DNA from: Specibacter cremeus
GTDB taxonomy: Bacteria > Actinomycetota > Actinomycetes > Actinomycetales > Micrococcaceae
Length of the DNA: 59,094 nt
Direction: 5' to 3'
Assembly (NCBI RefSeq): GCF_003946885.1
Contig: NZ_RWKQ01000006.1
Span: forward strand, 653 to 59,746
The notes under the pieces were generated by a model that saw nothing but the letters and a program-made list of their open reading frames with translations, ran no database searches and had not been told where the DNA came from. The position numbers and the translations under genes are program-made. Shown one piece after another: positions 34,224 through 43,174 of the stretch (position 1 is its first letter; each line of letters begins with the position of its first letter).

Positions 34224-34360
34224 AGCGCCACGCCATGGCAGAATGGGGGATGGTCCGGGTGCAGACGGGCCCAGTGCTAATACAGCCCACCACGCCCGGA
34301 ACACCCATCGGGGCGGGCACGGTGAGTGCGAACCACTACCCCAAGATTTGAGTTGGATCC

Positions 34361-35086
34361 ATGTCCTCGCTGCAAGGCAACGTCTCGCCCACGCAACCGT
34401 CCGCCCGACCGCAGGCCAAGAGCGCACCCCGCTTCGCCGCCGTCGGAAGTCCCTTCTTCGGCATCCTGCTGGCCTGCATGGCCGTGATCGTCATCCTGTC
34501 CAACATCGGCGCCGCCAAGGGCGTGCAATTCGGCCCGATCGTCACCGACGGCGGCTTCTTCCTGTTCCCGTTCGCCTACATCCTCGGTGACGTGATCAGC
34601 GAGATCTACGGCTTCAAGGTGGCGCGCCGGGCCATCCTGGCCACGTTCGCGCTGTCCGTTTTCGCCTCGCTGACCTACTGGGTGATCATCGCGCTGCCCG
34701 GGTTCACCGATGACTACGGGCGCGCGAAGCAGGCGGCGCTGGAGGGCGCGCTCGGGCCGGTGCCGCAGATCGTGCTGGCCAGCATGCTGGCGTTTCTGGC
34801 CGGGCAGACCATCAACTCGTTCATCATCGTCCGGCTCAAGGCGCGCCAGGGCGAGCGGAAGCTGTGGATGCGGCTGATGGGTTCCAGCGGCGTCGGCGAA
34901 TTCGTCGACACGCTCATTTTCTGCACCATCGCCGCACCCGTCATCGGCATCACCGGCTTCGGCATGTTCGCCAACTACGTGCTGGTCGGCTTCGCCTACA
35001 AGACGGCCGTCCAGTACGTGCTGGTACCCGTGACCACGCTCGTCATCGGCTGGTTCAAGCGGCACGAACCGAGCTACGCCGCGTAG
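34361..35086 (+). CDS. Queuosine precursor transporter (YhhQ family)
   Basis: 241 residues. About six membrane segments. The conserved core is present: NIGAAKGVQFG, PFAYILGDVISEIYGFKVAR and NSFIIVRLKAR. YhhQ proteins import preQ0/preQ1 or queuine. It faces tgt, which inserts the base into tRNA, so the two form a salvage unit. No queuosine synthesis genes are in the window. A TAATAC -10-like element at 34282-34287 may start the transcript; I see no convincing preQ1 riboswitch in the leader. Confidence 0.9.
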   Translation: MSSLQGNVSPTQPSARPQAKSAPRFAAVGSPFFGILLACMAVIVILSNIGAAKGVQFGPIVTDGGFFLFPFAYILGDVISEIYGFKVARRAILATFALSVFASLTYWVIIALPGFTDDYGRAKQAALEGALGPVPQIVLASMLAFLAGQTINSFIIVRLKARQGERKLWMRLMGSSGVGEFVDTLIFCTIAAPVIGITGFGMFANYVLVGFAYKTAVQYVLVPVTTLVIGWFKRHEPSYAA

Positions 35087-35089
35087 CCC

Positions 35090-36409
35090 TCACAGGTTCG
35101 GGTAGTACCGGCGCAGCGTCTCCGCCTTGAACTCGAAGAACCTGCCATCCTCGATGGCCCGGCGCGCGTCGTCGACCATCGTCACCACGAAATGTTCGTT
35201 GTGGATGGAGAGCAGCGTCGCGGACACCATCTCCTTGGCCTTGAACAGGTGCTGGATGTAGGCGCGCGAATAGTTGGCGCAGGCGTAGCAGCCGCAGCCG
35301 TCCACGAGCGGGCCGAAGTCCCGCTTGAAGCGCCTGTTGGACAGGTTCAGCCGGCCGTCCGGGGTGTAGAACGCCGAGTTGCGGGCCACCCGGGTGGGGG
35401 AGACGCAGTCGAACGTGTCCGCGCCGTTCTCGATGGCCGTGAAGATGTCGTCCGGTTCGGAGATGCCCAGCAGGTGCCGCGGCTTGTCCTCCGGCAGTTC
35501 CTCGGCGCACCAGCGCACGATCGTGCCCAGGTTCTCCTTCTCCAGGGCCCCGCCGATGCCGAAGCCGTCAAAGTTCATGGCGCCCAGGTCGCGGCACGCC
35601 TTCCGGCGCAGGTCCTCGTACTGGGCGCCCTGGATGACGCCGAACAGGGCCTGGTACGGTTTTCCGACGCGCTCGGCCGTCAGCCGGAAATGCTCGGCGA
35701 TGCAGCGCTGCGCCCACAGCCGGGTGCGCTCCAGCGACGTCTCCTGGTAGCCGCGGGAATTCAGCAGCGTGGTCAGCTCGTCGAACGCGAACATGATGTC
35801 CGCGCCGATCCGGTGCTGGACGGCCATGGAGATCTCCGGCGTGAACCGGTGCCTGTCGCCGTTGAGGTGGGACTTGAACCAGACCCCGTCGTCGTCGATG
35901 TGCGCCAGCCGCTCCTTGCCCGCGGCCACCGAGTCGTCGACGCCGGCGTGCGGCGCCGCCGCGGCAGCGTCCATGTTGATGACCTTCTTGAACCCCGAGC
36001 CCAGGCTCATGACCTGGAACCCGCCCGAATCGGTGAACGTGGGGCCGGGCCAGTTCATGAACTTCCCCAGCCCGCCGGCCTCGTCGAGGATGTCCGCGCC
36101 CGGCTGCAGGTACAGGTGGTAGGCGTTGGACAGCAGCGCCTGCGCGCCGAGCGCGCTCATGGACTCCGGCAGCACCGACTTCACGCTGGCCTTGGTTCCC
36201 ACGGCGATGAACGCCGGTGTGCGGATCTGCCCATGCGGGGTGCTGATCACGCCGGTGCGGCCCAGGAACGTCCCGCCGTCGGGCGCCGCTGGTGCGCAGG
36301 AATCGGCCATCCGGGTGGTCACGTCGAAGGAGAATTCCCGTTGCGTGGCCGGGCGTGCCGCCGGCGGGGCGCTTGCGGGCGCGGCGGGGCCGGTGTCGAT
36401 GGTGGGCAT
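35090..36409 (-). CDS. tgt: tRNA-guanine transglycosylase
   Basis: 439 residues from the ATG at 36409 (MPTIDTGPAAP). It exchanges guanine-34 of GUN-anticodon tRNAs for a deazaguanine. Visible: FTDSGGFQVMSLG with the active-site Asp, a second Asp region CVSPTRVAR, and the zinc site CGCYACANYSRAYIQHLF. The N-terminal 60 residues are an extra Ala/Pro-rich leader. It is convergent with the YhhQ transporter, stops 4 bp apart. A longer frame to 36664 is rejected because it runs into the next gene. Confidence 0.95.
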   Translation of the reverse strand: MPTIDTGPAAPASAPPAARPATQREFSFDVTTRMADSCAPAAPDGGTFLGRTGVISTPHGQIRTPAFIAVGTKASVKSVLPESMSALGAQALLSNAYHLYLQPGADILDEAGGLGKFMNWPGPTFTDSGGFQVMSLGSGFKKVINMDAAAAAPHAGVDDSVAAGKERLAHIDDDGVWFKSHLNGDRHRFTPEISMAVQHRIGADIMFAFDELTTLLNSRGYQETSLERTRLWAQRCIAEHFRLTAERVGKPYQALFGVIQGAQYEDLRRKACRDLGAMNFDGFGIGGALEKENLGTIVRWCAEELPEDKPRHLLGISEPDDIFTAIENGADTFDCVSPTRVARNSAFYTPDGRLNLSNRRFKRDFGPLVDGCGCYACANYSRAYIQHLFKAKEMVSATLLSIHNEHFVVTMVDDARRAIEDGRFFEFKAETLRRYYPNL

Positions 36410-36440
36410 CCCCCCATTTTGCCAGCAGTTGGCGCCGCGC

Positions 36441-36497
36441 CCGATTTGACCTTGTGCAACAAAGCCGTCAAGGAACACAATGCAAATGTCAAATCGG
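36441..36497. promoter_or_regulatory. Inverted repeat flanking the mct promoter region
   Basis: CCGATTTGAC (36441-36450) and GTCAAATCGG (36488-36497) are exact inverted copies 37 nt apart. Between them are TTGTGC (36453-36458) and CACAAT (36477-36482) in promoter-like spacing (18 nt), and TGCAAAT (36481-36487), a RamB-like word. The region precedes the monocarboxylate transport pair. Confidence 0.5.
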
Positions 36498-36523
36498 TGC
36501 CGTGCATGCCCGAAGGAGTCGCG

Positions 36524-36847
36524 ATGTCCACCCTGAGCAATACCCATGACACGCCCACGCGGGGCCCCGCCAAACCGCTGCCGTACATCATCAGCGGCGT
36601 GCTGCTGGCGATCGCGGTCGTCGTGCCGCTGGTCGTCCCGATCTACTCGCACGCCGAACCGCACCTGGGCGGCATCCCGTTCTTCTACTGGTACCAGATG
36701 CTGTGGGTGCCCATCGACGCGGCGCTGATCGGCATCTGCTACGTGCTGATGACCCGGGAGGATCGGCGCCGCCGCGATGTGCTCAAGCGGCCGGCGGGGC
36801 GCGGCTCCCGCGCCGACAACGCGGACGACGGCGGTGAGGGCAGGTGA
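36524..36847 (+). CDS. DUF3311 small membrane protein, MctP/MctC partner
   Basis: 107 residues from the ATG at 36524, behind GAAGGAG. Two membrane helices (PYIISGVLLAIAVVVPLVVP and the WYQMLWVPIDAALIGICYVL region), then a charged tail. DUF3311 proteins are encoded directly before monocarboxylate symporters, as mctB before mctC in Corynebacterium, and are thought to be an accessory subunit. The stop overlaps the symporter start (GTGA). Confidence 0.87.
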   Translation: MSTLSNTHDTPTRGPAKPLPYIISGVLLAIAVVVPLVVPIYSHAEPHLGGIPFFYWYQMLWVPIDAALIGICYVLMTREDRRRRDVLKRPAGRGSRADNADDGGEGR

Positions 36848-38529
36848 GTGCCGCGGTGCTGGCCGCGGCGGATCCGGCCACGCGCGGTGTCAGTGTCACG
36901 CCGCTGATCGTCGTCATCGTCCTGTTCGTCCTCGTCGGCCTCATGGGCTTCTACGCGGCCCGGTGGCGCGGCGGCGGCAAGGAGGGCCTGCATTCGCTCG
37001 ATGAGTGGGGCCTGGGCGGGCGCAATTTCGGCTCCTGGATCACCTGGTTCCTGCTCGGCGGCGACCTGTACACGGCGTACACGTTCGTGGCCGTGCCGGC
37101 CGCCATGTGGGCCACCGGCGCCGTCAGCGGCTTCTTTGCCGTGCCGTACACGATCGTGCTGTACCCGATCGTGTTCCTGCTCATGAGCCGGCTGTGGTCG
37201 GTCTCGCACCGGCACGGCTTCGTCACGACGGCCGACTTCGTGGGCGGGCGCTACGGCAGCCGGCCGCTGTCGCTGGCCATCGCGCTGACCGGCATCGTGG
37301 CCACCATGCCGTACATCGCCCTGCAACTCGTCGGCATCAAGGCGGTGCTGACCGTGCTGGGCGTGGGCAGTTCCGGCAACTGGTTCCTGAACGACCTGCC
37401 GCTGATCATCGCGTTCGTCGTGCTGGCCGCCTACACGTACACGTCGGGCCTGCGCGCGCCGGCGATGATCGCCGTCGTCAAGGACGTGCTCATCTACCTG
37501 GCCGTCATCGTGGCGATCATCTACCTGCCGGCGAAATTGGGTGGCTGGGATCACATCTTCGGCGCCGCCGAGGCGAAGATGGGCGCCGTGAACGCGGCCA
37601 CCGGCAAGCCGGCCGGCGTGTTCATCCCCGGGGCGAACAGCTACTCGGCGTACTGGACGTTGGCGTTGGGATCGGCCATGGCCCTGTTCATGTACCCACA
37701 CTCGATCACCGGGGTGCTGGCCACGAAGAGCCGCAACACCATCCGCAAGAACGCGGCCGTGTTGCCGCTCTACTCGCTCATGCTCGGCTTCCTGGCCCTG
37801 CTCGGGTATGTGGCCATCGCGGCCGGGACCAAGCCCACCGAGCTGGACGGGAAGACCATCAACCCGCAGCTCGTGGTGCCGCAACTGTTCCTGGACCATT
37901 TCCCGGGCTGGTTCGCCGGCGTCGCGCTGGCCGCCATCGCCGTCGGCGCCCTGGTGCCGGCCGCCATCATGTCGATCGCCGCGGCGAACCTGTTCACCCG
38001 GAACATCTACCGGGACTTCTTCGTCCCGAACGCCACGCCCCAGCAGGAGGCGAAGGTGTCCAAGCTCATCTCCCTCGTCGTGAAGCTGGGCGCGCTGATC
38101 TTCGTCATCGCCATGGACCAGTCGGCGGCCATCAACATGCAGCTGCTGGGCGGCATCTGGATCCTGCAGACGTTCCCGGCCATCGTGGCCGGGCTGTACA
38201 CGCGCTGGTTCCACCGGTGGGCGCTGTTCGTCGGCTGGGCGGCCGGCATCATCTACGGCACGGTGGCCGCCTACAACGTGGTCAATCCGGTCACGCACGC
38301 CCACTTCGGCGGCGCCGTCGCCGCCATTCCGGGGACCACGATCACCATGTACATCGCGATTGTGGCGTTCGCCGTGAACGCCGTCGTGGCGGTGCTGCTG
38401 ACGTTGCTGTTCCGGGCGCTGAAGGTCCCCGGAGGCAGGGACATCACGAAGGACTCCGACTACGGCGCGGACGAGGCCGATCCCACGGTCCGCCAGCTCA
38501 CGGAAAAGGGGGAGGGCGTCACGGCCTGA
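36844..38529 (+). CDS. mctP: Monocarboxylate uptake permease (SSS family, MctP/MctC)
   Basis: 561 residues from the GTG at 36844. About 13 membrane segments of the sodium:solute symporter fold. Characteristic segments are GLGGRNFGSWITWFLLGGDLYTAYTF and ALFMYPHSITGVLATKS. It imports acetate, pyruvate, propionate or lactate. Together with aceA/aceB and the RamB-like regulator it fits an acetate-utilising network; in C. glutamicum the equivalent operon is RamA/RamB controlled. It is coupled to the DUF3311 gene. Confidence 0.92.
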   Translation: MSAAVLAAADPATRGVSVTPLIVVIVLFVLVGLMGFYAARWRGGGKEGLHSLDEWGLGGRNFGSWITWFLLGGDLYTAYTFVAVPAAMWATGAVSGFFAVPYTIVLYPIVFLLMSRLWSVSHRHGFVTTADFVGGRYGSRPLSLAIALTGIVATMPYIALQLVGIKAVLTVLGVGSSGNWFLNDLPLIIAFVVLAAYTYTSGLRAPAMIAVVKDVLIYLAVIVAIIYLPAKLGGWDHIFGAAEAKMGAVNAATGKPAGVFIPGANSYSAYWTLALGSAMALFMYPHSITGVLATKSRNTIRKNAAVLPLYSLMLGFLALLGYVAIAAGTKPTELDGKTINPQLVVPQLFLDHFPGWFAGVALAAIAVGALVPAAIMSIAAANLFTRNIYRDFFVPNATPQQEAKVSKLISLVVKLGALIFVIAMDQSAAINMQLLGGIWILQTFPAIVAGLYTRWFHRWALFVGWAAGIIYGTVAAYNVVNPVTHAHFGGAVAAIPGTTITMYIAIVAFAVNAVVAVLLTLLFRALKVPGGRDITKDSDYGADEADPTVRQLTEKGEGVTA

Positions 38530-38557
38530 GTGGCGGTGGTCGGGTCAGTCGGGACCC

Positions 38558-38685
38558 GGTGGTCGAGCTTGTCGAGACCTGATTTCGACAGGCTCAATCA
38601 CCGGTGGTCGAGCTTGTCGAGACCTGATTTCGACAGGCTCAATCACCGACGACGGGCTCAATCACCGATGACAAGCTCGACCACC
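38558..38685. repeat. Intergenic repeat array with exact 45-bp duplication
   Basis: Two identical 45-nt units (38558-38602, 38603-38647), each made of a forward repeat, GGTGGTCGAGCTTGTCGAG, and an inverted one, TTTCGACAGGCTCAATCACC. Two partial units follow, to 38685. It lies between the convergent mctP and SRPBCC genes and can form hairpins. Confidence 0.92.
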
Positions 38686-38692
38686 GACGCGG

Positions 38693-39409
38693 TCAGTCCT
38701 CCGGGAAGTGCGTCTCCATGAACCCGTCCCAGTGCGAGCCGATCGCCTCGAAATCGGCGGCGCCCAGGCCATAGGTGGACGCGATGACCAGGGCGCCGGG
38801 CCGGTCGCGCACGCCGTCCAGGGGTGCCTGCTCGGCCAACACCAGAAGGCCGTCGCCGTGCTCGGCGTAGTCCGCGACCGTGAGCCCCAGCTGCGTGCCG
38901 GTCCGGTACCAGACCTTCCCGGCCAGCGTGGCACCGGTGGTCAGCGTCACCTCGTACGCCTCGCCGGGGTCGGGCAGCCAGCCGGTGTCGATGCCCAGTG
39001 CGTCCCACAGCGAGGTGTGGTTCGTGCTGGTGCCGTCGCTGTAGATGGTGCGTCGCGGGGTGTGCGGGTGGCGTTCGAGCGCGAATCGCAGTTGCTGCAT
39101 GAACATGCTCCAGCCCTCGGTGATGTCGGCGTCGTACTTCGCCCATTCACCGGTCGCCACGCCCCGGGTCAGCGACAGCAGCGTCCCGTCCGGGTGCGGG
39201 GTCAGCGTGAACACGTCGCCCATGTCCAGCTCCAGCCGGAGGTGGTCGGCGCTTTCGCTGACGTTGTCGTAGTAGATCTGCTGGATCTCGGCGTCCAGCC
39301 CGTCCATCTGCCAGCCGTGCCACTGGGCGATCCGTGCCGGCTCCCGCAGCATCAGCCACACCTGCTCCGCGTCGGCGTTGACAAGGACGGAAAGCTGATT
39401 GGTGTCCAT
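38693..39409 (-). CDS. SRPBCC domain protein
   Basis: 238 residues from the ATG at 39409 (MDTNQLSVLVNADAEQVW). The first 140 residues are an AHSA1-like domain. A second, related region (about 145-235) begins YSDGTSTNHTSLWDALGI and ends with GSHWDGFMETHF. Function unknown. It is monocistronic. Its stop lies 7 bp after the repeat array at 38558-38685. Confidence 0.75.
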   Translation of the reverse strand: MDTNQLSVLVNADAEQVWLMLREPARIAQWHGWQMDGLDAEIQQIYYDNVSESADHLRLELDMGDVFTLTPHPDGTLLSLTRGVATGEWAKYDADITEGWSMFMQQLRFALERHPHTPRRTIYSDGTSTNHTSLWDALGIDTGWLPDPGEAYEVTLTTGATLAGKVWYRTGTQLGLTVADYAEHGDGLLVLAEQAPLDGVRDRPGALVIASTYGLGAADFEAIGSHWDGFMETHFPED

Positions 39410-39470
39410 ATGCGTAATGTACGCCGCTTGCCCGGGACCGGCCAGAGCACGACGACGGCACGGGCCGCCG

Positions 39471-39501
39471 CTCTCCGGGCGCCGGTCAGGCGCCCGGAGA
39501 G
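39471..39501 (-). terminator. Terminator hairpin overlapping the marR stop
   Basis: 13-bp perfect stem (39471-39483 with 39489-39501), 5-nt loop that contains the MarR stop codon. It ends the MFS-MarR operon. Confidence 0.6.
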
Positions 39502-39971
39502 GCCCCGGACGACGGGCCGGAGGCGTTGAGCCGGGCCAGCAGGTCCGCGAAGCGGGCCACGTCGTCCGCGCCCCAGCCGGCGAGCCGCTCGTACAGCAGG
39601 GCCCGGGCCGCACTGACCGACTCCCGGTAGCGGGTCGCGGCGGAATCCGTCAGCGTCATGAGCATGGCGCGGCCGTCGGCCGGGTCGGGGGTGCGCACGA
39701 GGAGGCCGTACTCCTCCAACTGTTTGACGGTTCGGCTCATCATGGCCTTGTCCACCTGCAGTGCCTCGGCCACGGCGGCCTGCTGCTGCCCGCCCGAGTT
39801 CGCCAGCACCGAGACCACCTTGTAGCCGAGCGGGTGCAACCGCGTGTCGATGGCGGCGGCCCGTTCGCGCAGCGAATCACGGGCCTTGAGCATCATGGTC
39901 CCGAACTCCCGCTCGACCGCCTCGATCAGCGGCCGCATCGCCGGGTCCGTGGCATCGTCGGTGGCAGCCAT
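39486..39971 (-). CDS. MarR family transcriptional regulator
   Basis: 161 residues from the ATG at 39971. Winged-helix MarR core: KVVSVLANSGGQQQAAVAEAL, VDKAMMSRTVKQLEEYGLLVR and DPADGRAMLMTLT. It lies 10 bp downstream of the MFS exporter on the same strand and probably represses the operon, with an operator in the MFS promoter (GGTTG/CAACC words at 41752-41800). Confidence 0.9.
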   Translation of the reverse strand: MAATDDATDPAMRPLIEAVEREFGTMMLKARDSLRERAAAIDTRLHPLGYKVVSVLANSGGQQQAAVAEALQVDKAMMSRTVKQLEEYGLLVRTPDPADGRAMLMTLTDSAATRYRESVSAARALLYERLAGWGADDVARFADLLARLNASGPSSGASPGA

Positions 39972-39981
39972 GCCTCCCAGC

Positions 39982-41724
39982 CTAGCCGTTGTCAGGCGAG
40001 CCGGAGCCGGCACCCGTCCCATCGGCTCCGACGCCGGCCAGCTCGCCGTCGTCGACCACAGTACCTTCGAGAACCGCAGTGCCTTCAAGAACCACAGCGG
40101 AACCGGCGGCCGCGGCACCCGGGCGCGCGCCGCCGTCGTCCGCGTCCTCCGTGCTGCGCTCGTGCCGCGTCATGGTGCTCAGTGGCAGGTTCGGCAGCAG
40201 GGCGACGGCGAGCAGCGTCAGCAGCGTCAGTGGCGCGGCCACGAGGAAGTTGTGTGCCACCGCGTCGCCGTAGACCGATTCAAGGACCGCGCGCACCGGT
40301 TCGGGCAGTGAATGGACGGCCGGGATGGTGCCCGAGGCCAGGGCGGCGGCGATCTGCTTGCCCTGGTCGCCGACGGACGCGATGGCGGACATCAGGTCGC
40401 CCTGGCGATCGTGCATCAGGTCGCCGATCTTGGTGGTCATGATCGCCCCGAGCACGGACACGCCGATGGTGCCGCCCAGGCTGCGGAAGAACGCCACGCC
40501 GGAGCTGGCCACGCCGATCTCCTGCGGGGTGACGGCGTTCTGGACCACGAGGACCAGGTTCTGCATGACCATGCCCATGCCGGCGCCGAGCAGGAACATG
40601 TAGACGGAGACGAGCACGAAGTTCGTGTCGTAGTGGATGGTGCCGAGCATGGCCAGGCCGATTGACTGCAGCACGGCGCCGACGACCATGAACGCCTTCC
40701 ACTTGCCGTGCTTGGTGATCTTTGCGCCGACGATCGTGGAGATGATGAGCAGGCCGCCCATCATGGGCAGCGTCATCAGGCCGGACTGGGTGGCGTTCGC
40801 GCCGCGGGCCAGCTGCATGTACTGGGCCAGGAACACGGACGTGCCGAACATGGACACGCCCACCGAGATCGAGCCGATGACGGACAGTGTGAACGTGCGG
40901 TTGCGGAAAAGGCTCAGCGGGATGATCGGTTCCTTCGCCTTCAGCTCGACGATGACGAACGCGGCCAGGGCCACGACGGCACCGCCGACCATCCAGGCGG
41001 TGGTGGCGCTGGCCCAGGCGAACTGGTTGCCGGCCAGCGACACCCAGATCAGCAGCAGCGAGACGCCGGCGGAGAGCAGCAGGATGCCCGTGTAGTCGAT
41101 CGAGACGCGGCGCTTCTCCTGTCGGGGCAGGTGCAGTGTCTTCTGGATGAGCACCAGGGCCAGGGCCGCGAACGGGAGGGCCACGAAGAAGTTCCAGCGC
41201 CAGTTGATGGCGTCGGTGATGAAGCCGCCGATCAGCGGACCGCCCACGGTGCCCAGGGCCATGACGGCGCCGAACAGGCCCATGTACTTGCCGCGTTCGC
41301 GCGGGGAGAGGATGTCGGCCATGACGATTTGGCTCAGGGCGGCCAGGCCGCCCGCGCCCAGGCCCTGGAAGACGCGCATCGTGATGAGCATTGACGCGTC
41401 CTGGGAGAACCCGGCGATGGCGGAGGAGACCACGAAGACCAGCAGCGCCAGCTGGAGCAGGAGCTTGCGGTTGAACAGGTCGGCCAGCTTGCCCCAGATC
41501 GGGGTCGAGATGGTGGTGGCCAGCAGTGTTGCCGTGACCACCCAGGTGTAGGAGGTCTGGTTGCCGTGCAGGTCGGAGACGATGACCGGCAGTGACGTGC
41601 TGACCACGGTGCCGGCCAGGATGGAGACGAACATGCCCATGAGAATGCCGGTCAGCGCCTGCAGGATCTCACGGTGGGTCATCTTCGCCCCCGTCTCGGG
41701 CGGATGGAGTGCTGTGGATGCCAA
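39982..41724 (-). CDS. MFS drug exporter, DHA2 (EmrB/QacA) family
   Basis: 580 residues from the TTG at 41724, which has GAGGGGG 4-5 nt upstream; an ATG at 41682 is the alternative. Fourteen membrane segments. Motif-A type loop GKLADLFNRK and the motif-C-like GPLIGGFI. Proton-driven export of drugs or metabolites; DHA2 proteins of this kind often confer multidrug tolerance. The C-terminal 55 residues are a Gly/Ala/Asp-rich cytoplasmic tail. MarR follows in the same operon. Confidence 0.88.
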   Translation of the reverse strand: MASTALHPPETGAKMTHREILQALTGILMGMFVSILAGTVVSTSLPVIVSDLHGNQTSYTWVVTATLLATTISTPIWGKLADLFNRKLLLQLALLVFVVSSAIAGFSQDASMLITMRVFQGLGAGGLAALSQIVMADILSPRERGKYMGLFGAVMALGTVGGPLIGGFITDAINWRWNFFVALPFAALALVLIQKTLHLPRQEKRRVSIDYTGILLLSAGVSLLLIWVSLAGNQFAWASATTAWMVGGAVVALAAFVIVELKAKEPIIPLSLFRNRTFTLSVIGSISVGVSMFGTSVFLAQYMQLARGANATQSGLMTLPMMGGLLIISTIVGAKITKHGKWKAFMVVGAVLQSIGLAMLGTIHYDTNFVLVSVYMFLLGAGMGMVMQNLVLVVQNAVTPQEIGVASSGVAFFRSLGGTIGVSVLGAIMTTKIGDLMHDRQGDLMSAIASVGDQGKQIAAALASGTIPAVHSLPEPVRAVLESVYGDAVAHNFLVAAPLTLLTLLAVALLPNLPLSTMTRHERSTEDADDGGARPGAAAAGSAVVLEGTAVLEGTVVDDGELAGVGADGTGAGSGSPDNG

Positions 41725-41751
41725 GAGGGCCCCCTCGAGGAAGAGAAGTGA

Positions 41752-41800
41752 TTGGTTGTTACAAGCAACTATATATAGATGGTTGTGATTCGTCAACCAA
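41752..41800 (-). promoter_or_regulatory. MFS promoter with candidate MarR operator
   Basis: On the minus strand TTGACG (41791-41796), 17 nt, TATAGT (41768-41773). TGGTTG-N8-CAACCA (41780-41799) overlaps the -35. TTGGTTG at 41752-41758 mirrors CAACCAA at 41794-41800. This is typical MarR operator placement. Confidence 0.55.
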
Positions 41801-41851
41801 TTCGCCTTCCGGGCCTGGGCCTGCGTGTGGCCCCAGCCAACTCCCGGCGGG

Positions 41852-42391
41852 CTACCGCCCGACGCCGGCGTAGGCCAGGGCCTGGCGGACCAGGGAGCCG
41901 CGCCCGCCGGCGAACTCCGCCTGCACGCCGGGGCTGAGGACCTCCTCGGGGGACATCCAGGTCAGCTCGAGCGCGTCCTGGCGCGGCGTGCACTCACCCG
42001 CGACCGGCACCACGTACACCATGGCCACGGCGTGCTGGCGCTCGTCCGTCAGCCCGGTCTGCGACGGCGACGGGAAGTATTCGGCCACCGTGAACGGCAC
42101 CGGGCTGACGGGCAGCTGGGGGAGGGCCAGGGGGCCCAGGTCCTTTTCCATGTGCCGCAACAGCGCCCCGCGGATGGTCTCCCGGTACAGCACCCGGCCG
42201 GACACGAGCGTGCGGACCATGTTGCCCTCGTCGTCGGCCTGCAACAGCAACCCGACCTCGTTGACGTAGCCCAGCGGGTCCAGCCGGACGGGCACGGCCT
42301 CGACGTAGACCATGGGCAGGCGGTTGCGGGCTTCGCGGAGGTCGTCGTCGGACAGCCAGCCGGGATACGGGTCGGGGGTGCGCACGCTCAT
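41852..42391 (-). CDS. NUDIX hydrolase (DUF4916 type)
   Basis: 179 residues from the ATG at 42391 (MSVRTPDPYPGWLSDDDLRE). RLPMVYVEAVPVRLD and VGLLLQADDEGNMVRTLVSGRVL are the DUF4916 pattern seen in actinobacteria. The canonical Nudix box GX5EX7REUXEEXGU is not intact (YRETIRGALLRHMEKDLGP in its place). It may hydrolyse a nucleotide derivative or have another role. Convergent orientation to nothing; it follows the VOC gene on the same strand. Confidence 0.78.
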   Translation of the reverse strand: MSVRTPDPYPGWLSDDDLREARNRLPMVYVEAVPVRLDPLGYVNEVGLLLQADDEGNMVRTLVSGRVLYRETIRGALLRHMEKDLGPLALPQLPVSPVPFTVAEYFPSPSQTGLTDERQHAVAMVYVVPVAGECTPRQDALELTWMSPEEVLSPGVQAEFAGGRGSLVRQALAYAGVGR

Positions 42392-42442
42392 ACAACAGTT
42401 GTACCGGATGAAGGCCGCGTCCGCCGCCACCGCGACGCCCGG

Positions 42443-43174
42443 TCAGTGCCGCGTGTAGCCGTAGAGGTCGCGCTGGGCCTCGTTGATCCACAACGTGGCG
42501 CCGGGGCGATCCGGGCAGGGCGCGTGCAGGGTGCGCCCGTACGCTTCGTCGACGATGTGCCCGGTCAGCCCGGCCGCGGCGAGCGCCGGCAGCAGCTCCT
42601 CGAGGTCGCCGGCATATTCAAAGCTGGGTTCGACGGCGTTGTGCTCGCCGTGGTGGGTGGCCGCCAGCCCGCCGTTCTTCGCCCGGAACGTGGCCCAGCC
42701 GCCCGTGTCGGAGGAGATGGCCGGGCGCGCGCCGATGGCGGTCAGCACCTCTTGTGCCGCCGCCGGATTCGGGGTCTTCCACAGCTGCAGGACGGCCAGG
42801 GCGGGGCGGGCGGCGGCGTCCTCCGTCGCCTCCTGGACGGGGCCCTCCTGGACGGGGTCGGCCAGGAAGGCGAATCCGTCCGGCGCGGTGACCCGCACGC
42901 TGGGGCCGCGGTCGGCGTCCGCGAATTCGGCGCGGGTGCCGGCCGCCACCGTGCGGCGGGAGAACTCGTCCCTGTCCCGGATCTCGAAGCCGAGGACCGT
43001 CAGGCCGTCCTGCGGGCCGCCGGGCTCCGCCCGGTGCAGCGCGATCCGGCCGTCGCCGGAATCGAAGACCCGCCAGTCCGGGGAGTCCTCGACGGCGCGC
43101 AGGCCGAGGGCCGTGAGCAGGGTGGCGTAGTCCTCGAGGCGGGAGGTGAAGTGGATGGGGCGGACGCGGAGCAT
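42443..43174 (-). CDS. VOC family (glyoxalase-like) protein
   Basis: 243 residues, two beta-alpha-beta-beta-beta modules. The first starts LRVRPIHFTSRLEDYATLLTA and the second LQLWKTPNPAAAQEVLTAIG. Members are metal-dependent lyases, dioxygenases or drug-binding proteins. The ATG overlaps the stop of a 46-residue ribbon-helix-helix gene (TGATG), so the two are co-translated and the small protein probably regulates this gene. Confidence 0.8.
   Translation of the reverse strand: MLRVRPIHFTSRLEDYATLLTALGLRAVEDSPDWRVFDSGDGRIALHRAEPGGPQDGLTVLGFEIRDRDEFSRRTVAAGTRAEFADADRGPSVRVTAPDGFAFLADPVQEGPVQEATEDAAARPALAVLQLWKTPNPAAAQEVLTAIGARPAISSDTGGWATFRAKNGGLAATHHGEHNAVEPSFEYAGDLEELLPALAAAGLTGHIVDEAYGRTLHAPCPDRPGATLWINEAQRDLYGYTRH

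Noticed and set aside
34224-34360. preQ1 riboswitch before the YhhQ gene
   Set aside because: The context invites it, but I could not identify the conserved pseudoknot pattern. A covariance-model search would decide.
38558-38685. Repeat arrays as CRISPR
   Set aside because: Units are contiguous or of mixed orientation with no unique spacers of constant length, and no cas genes are present.
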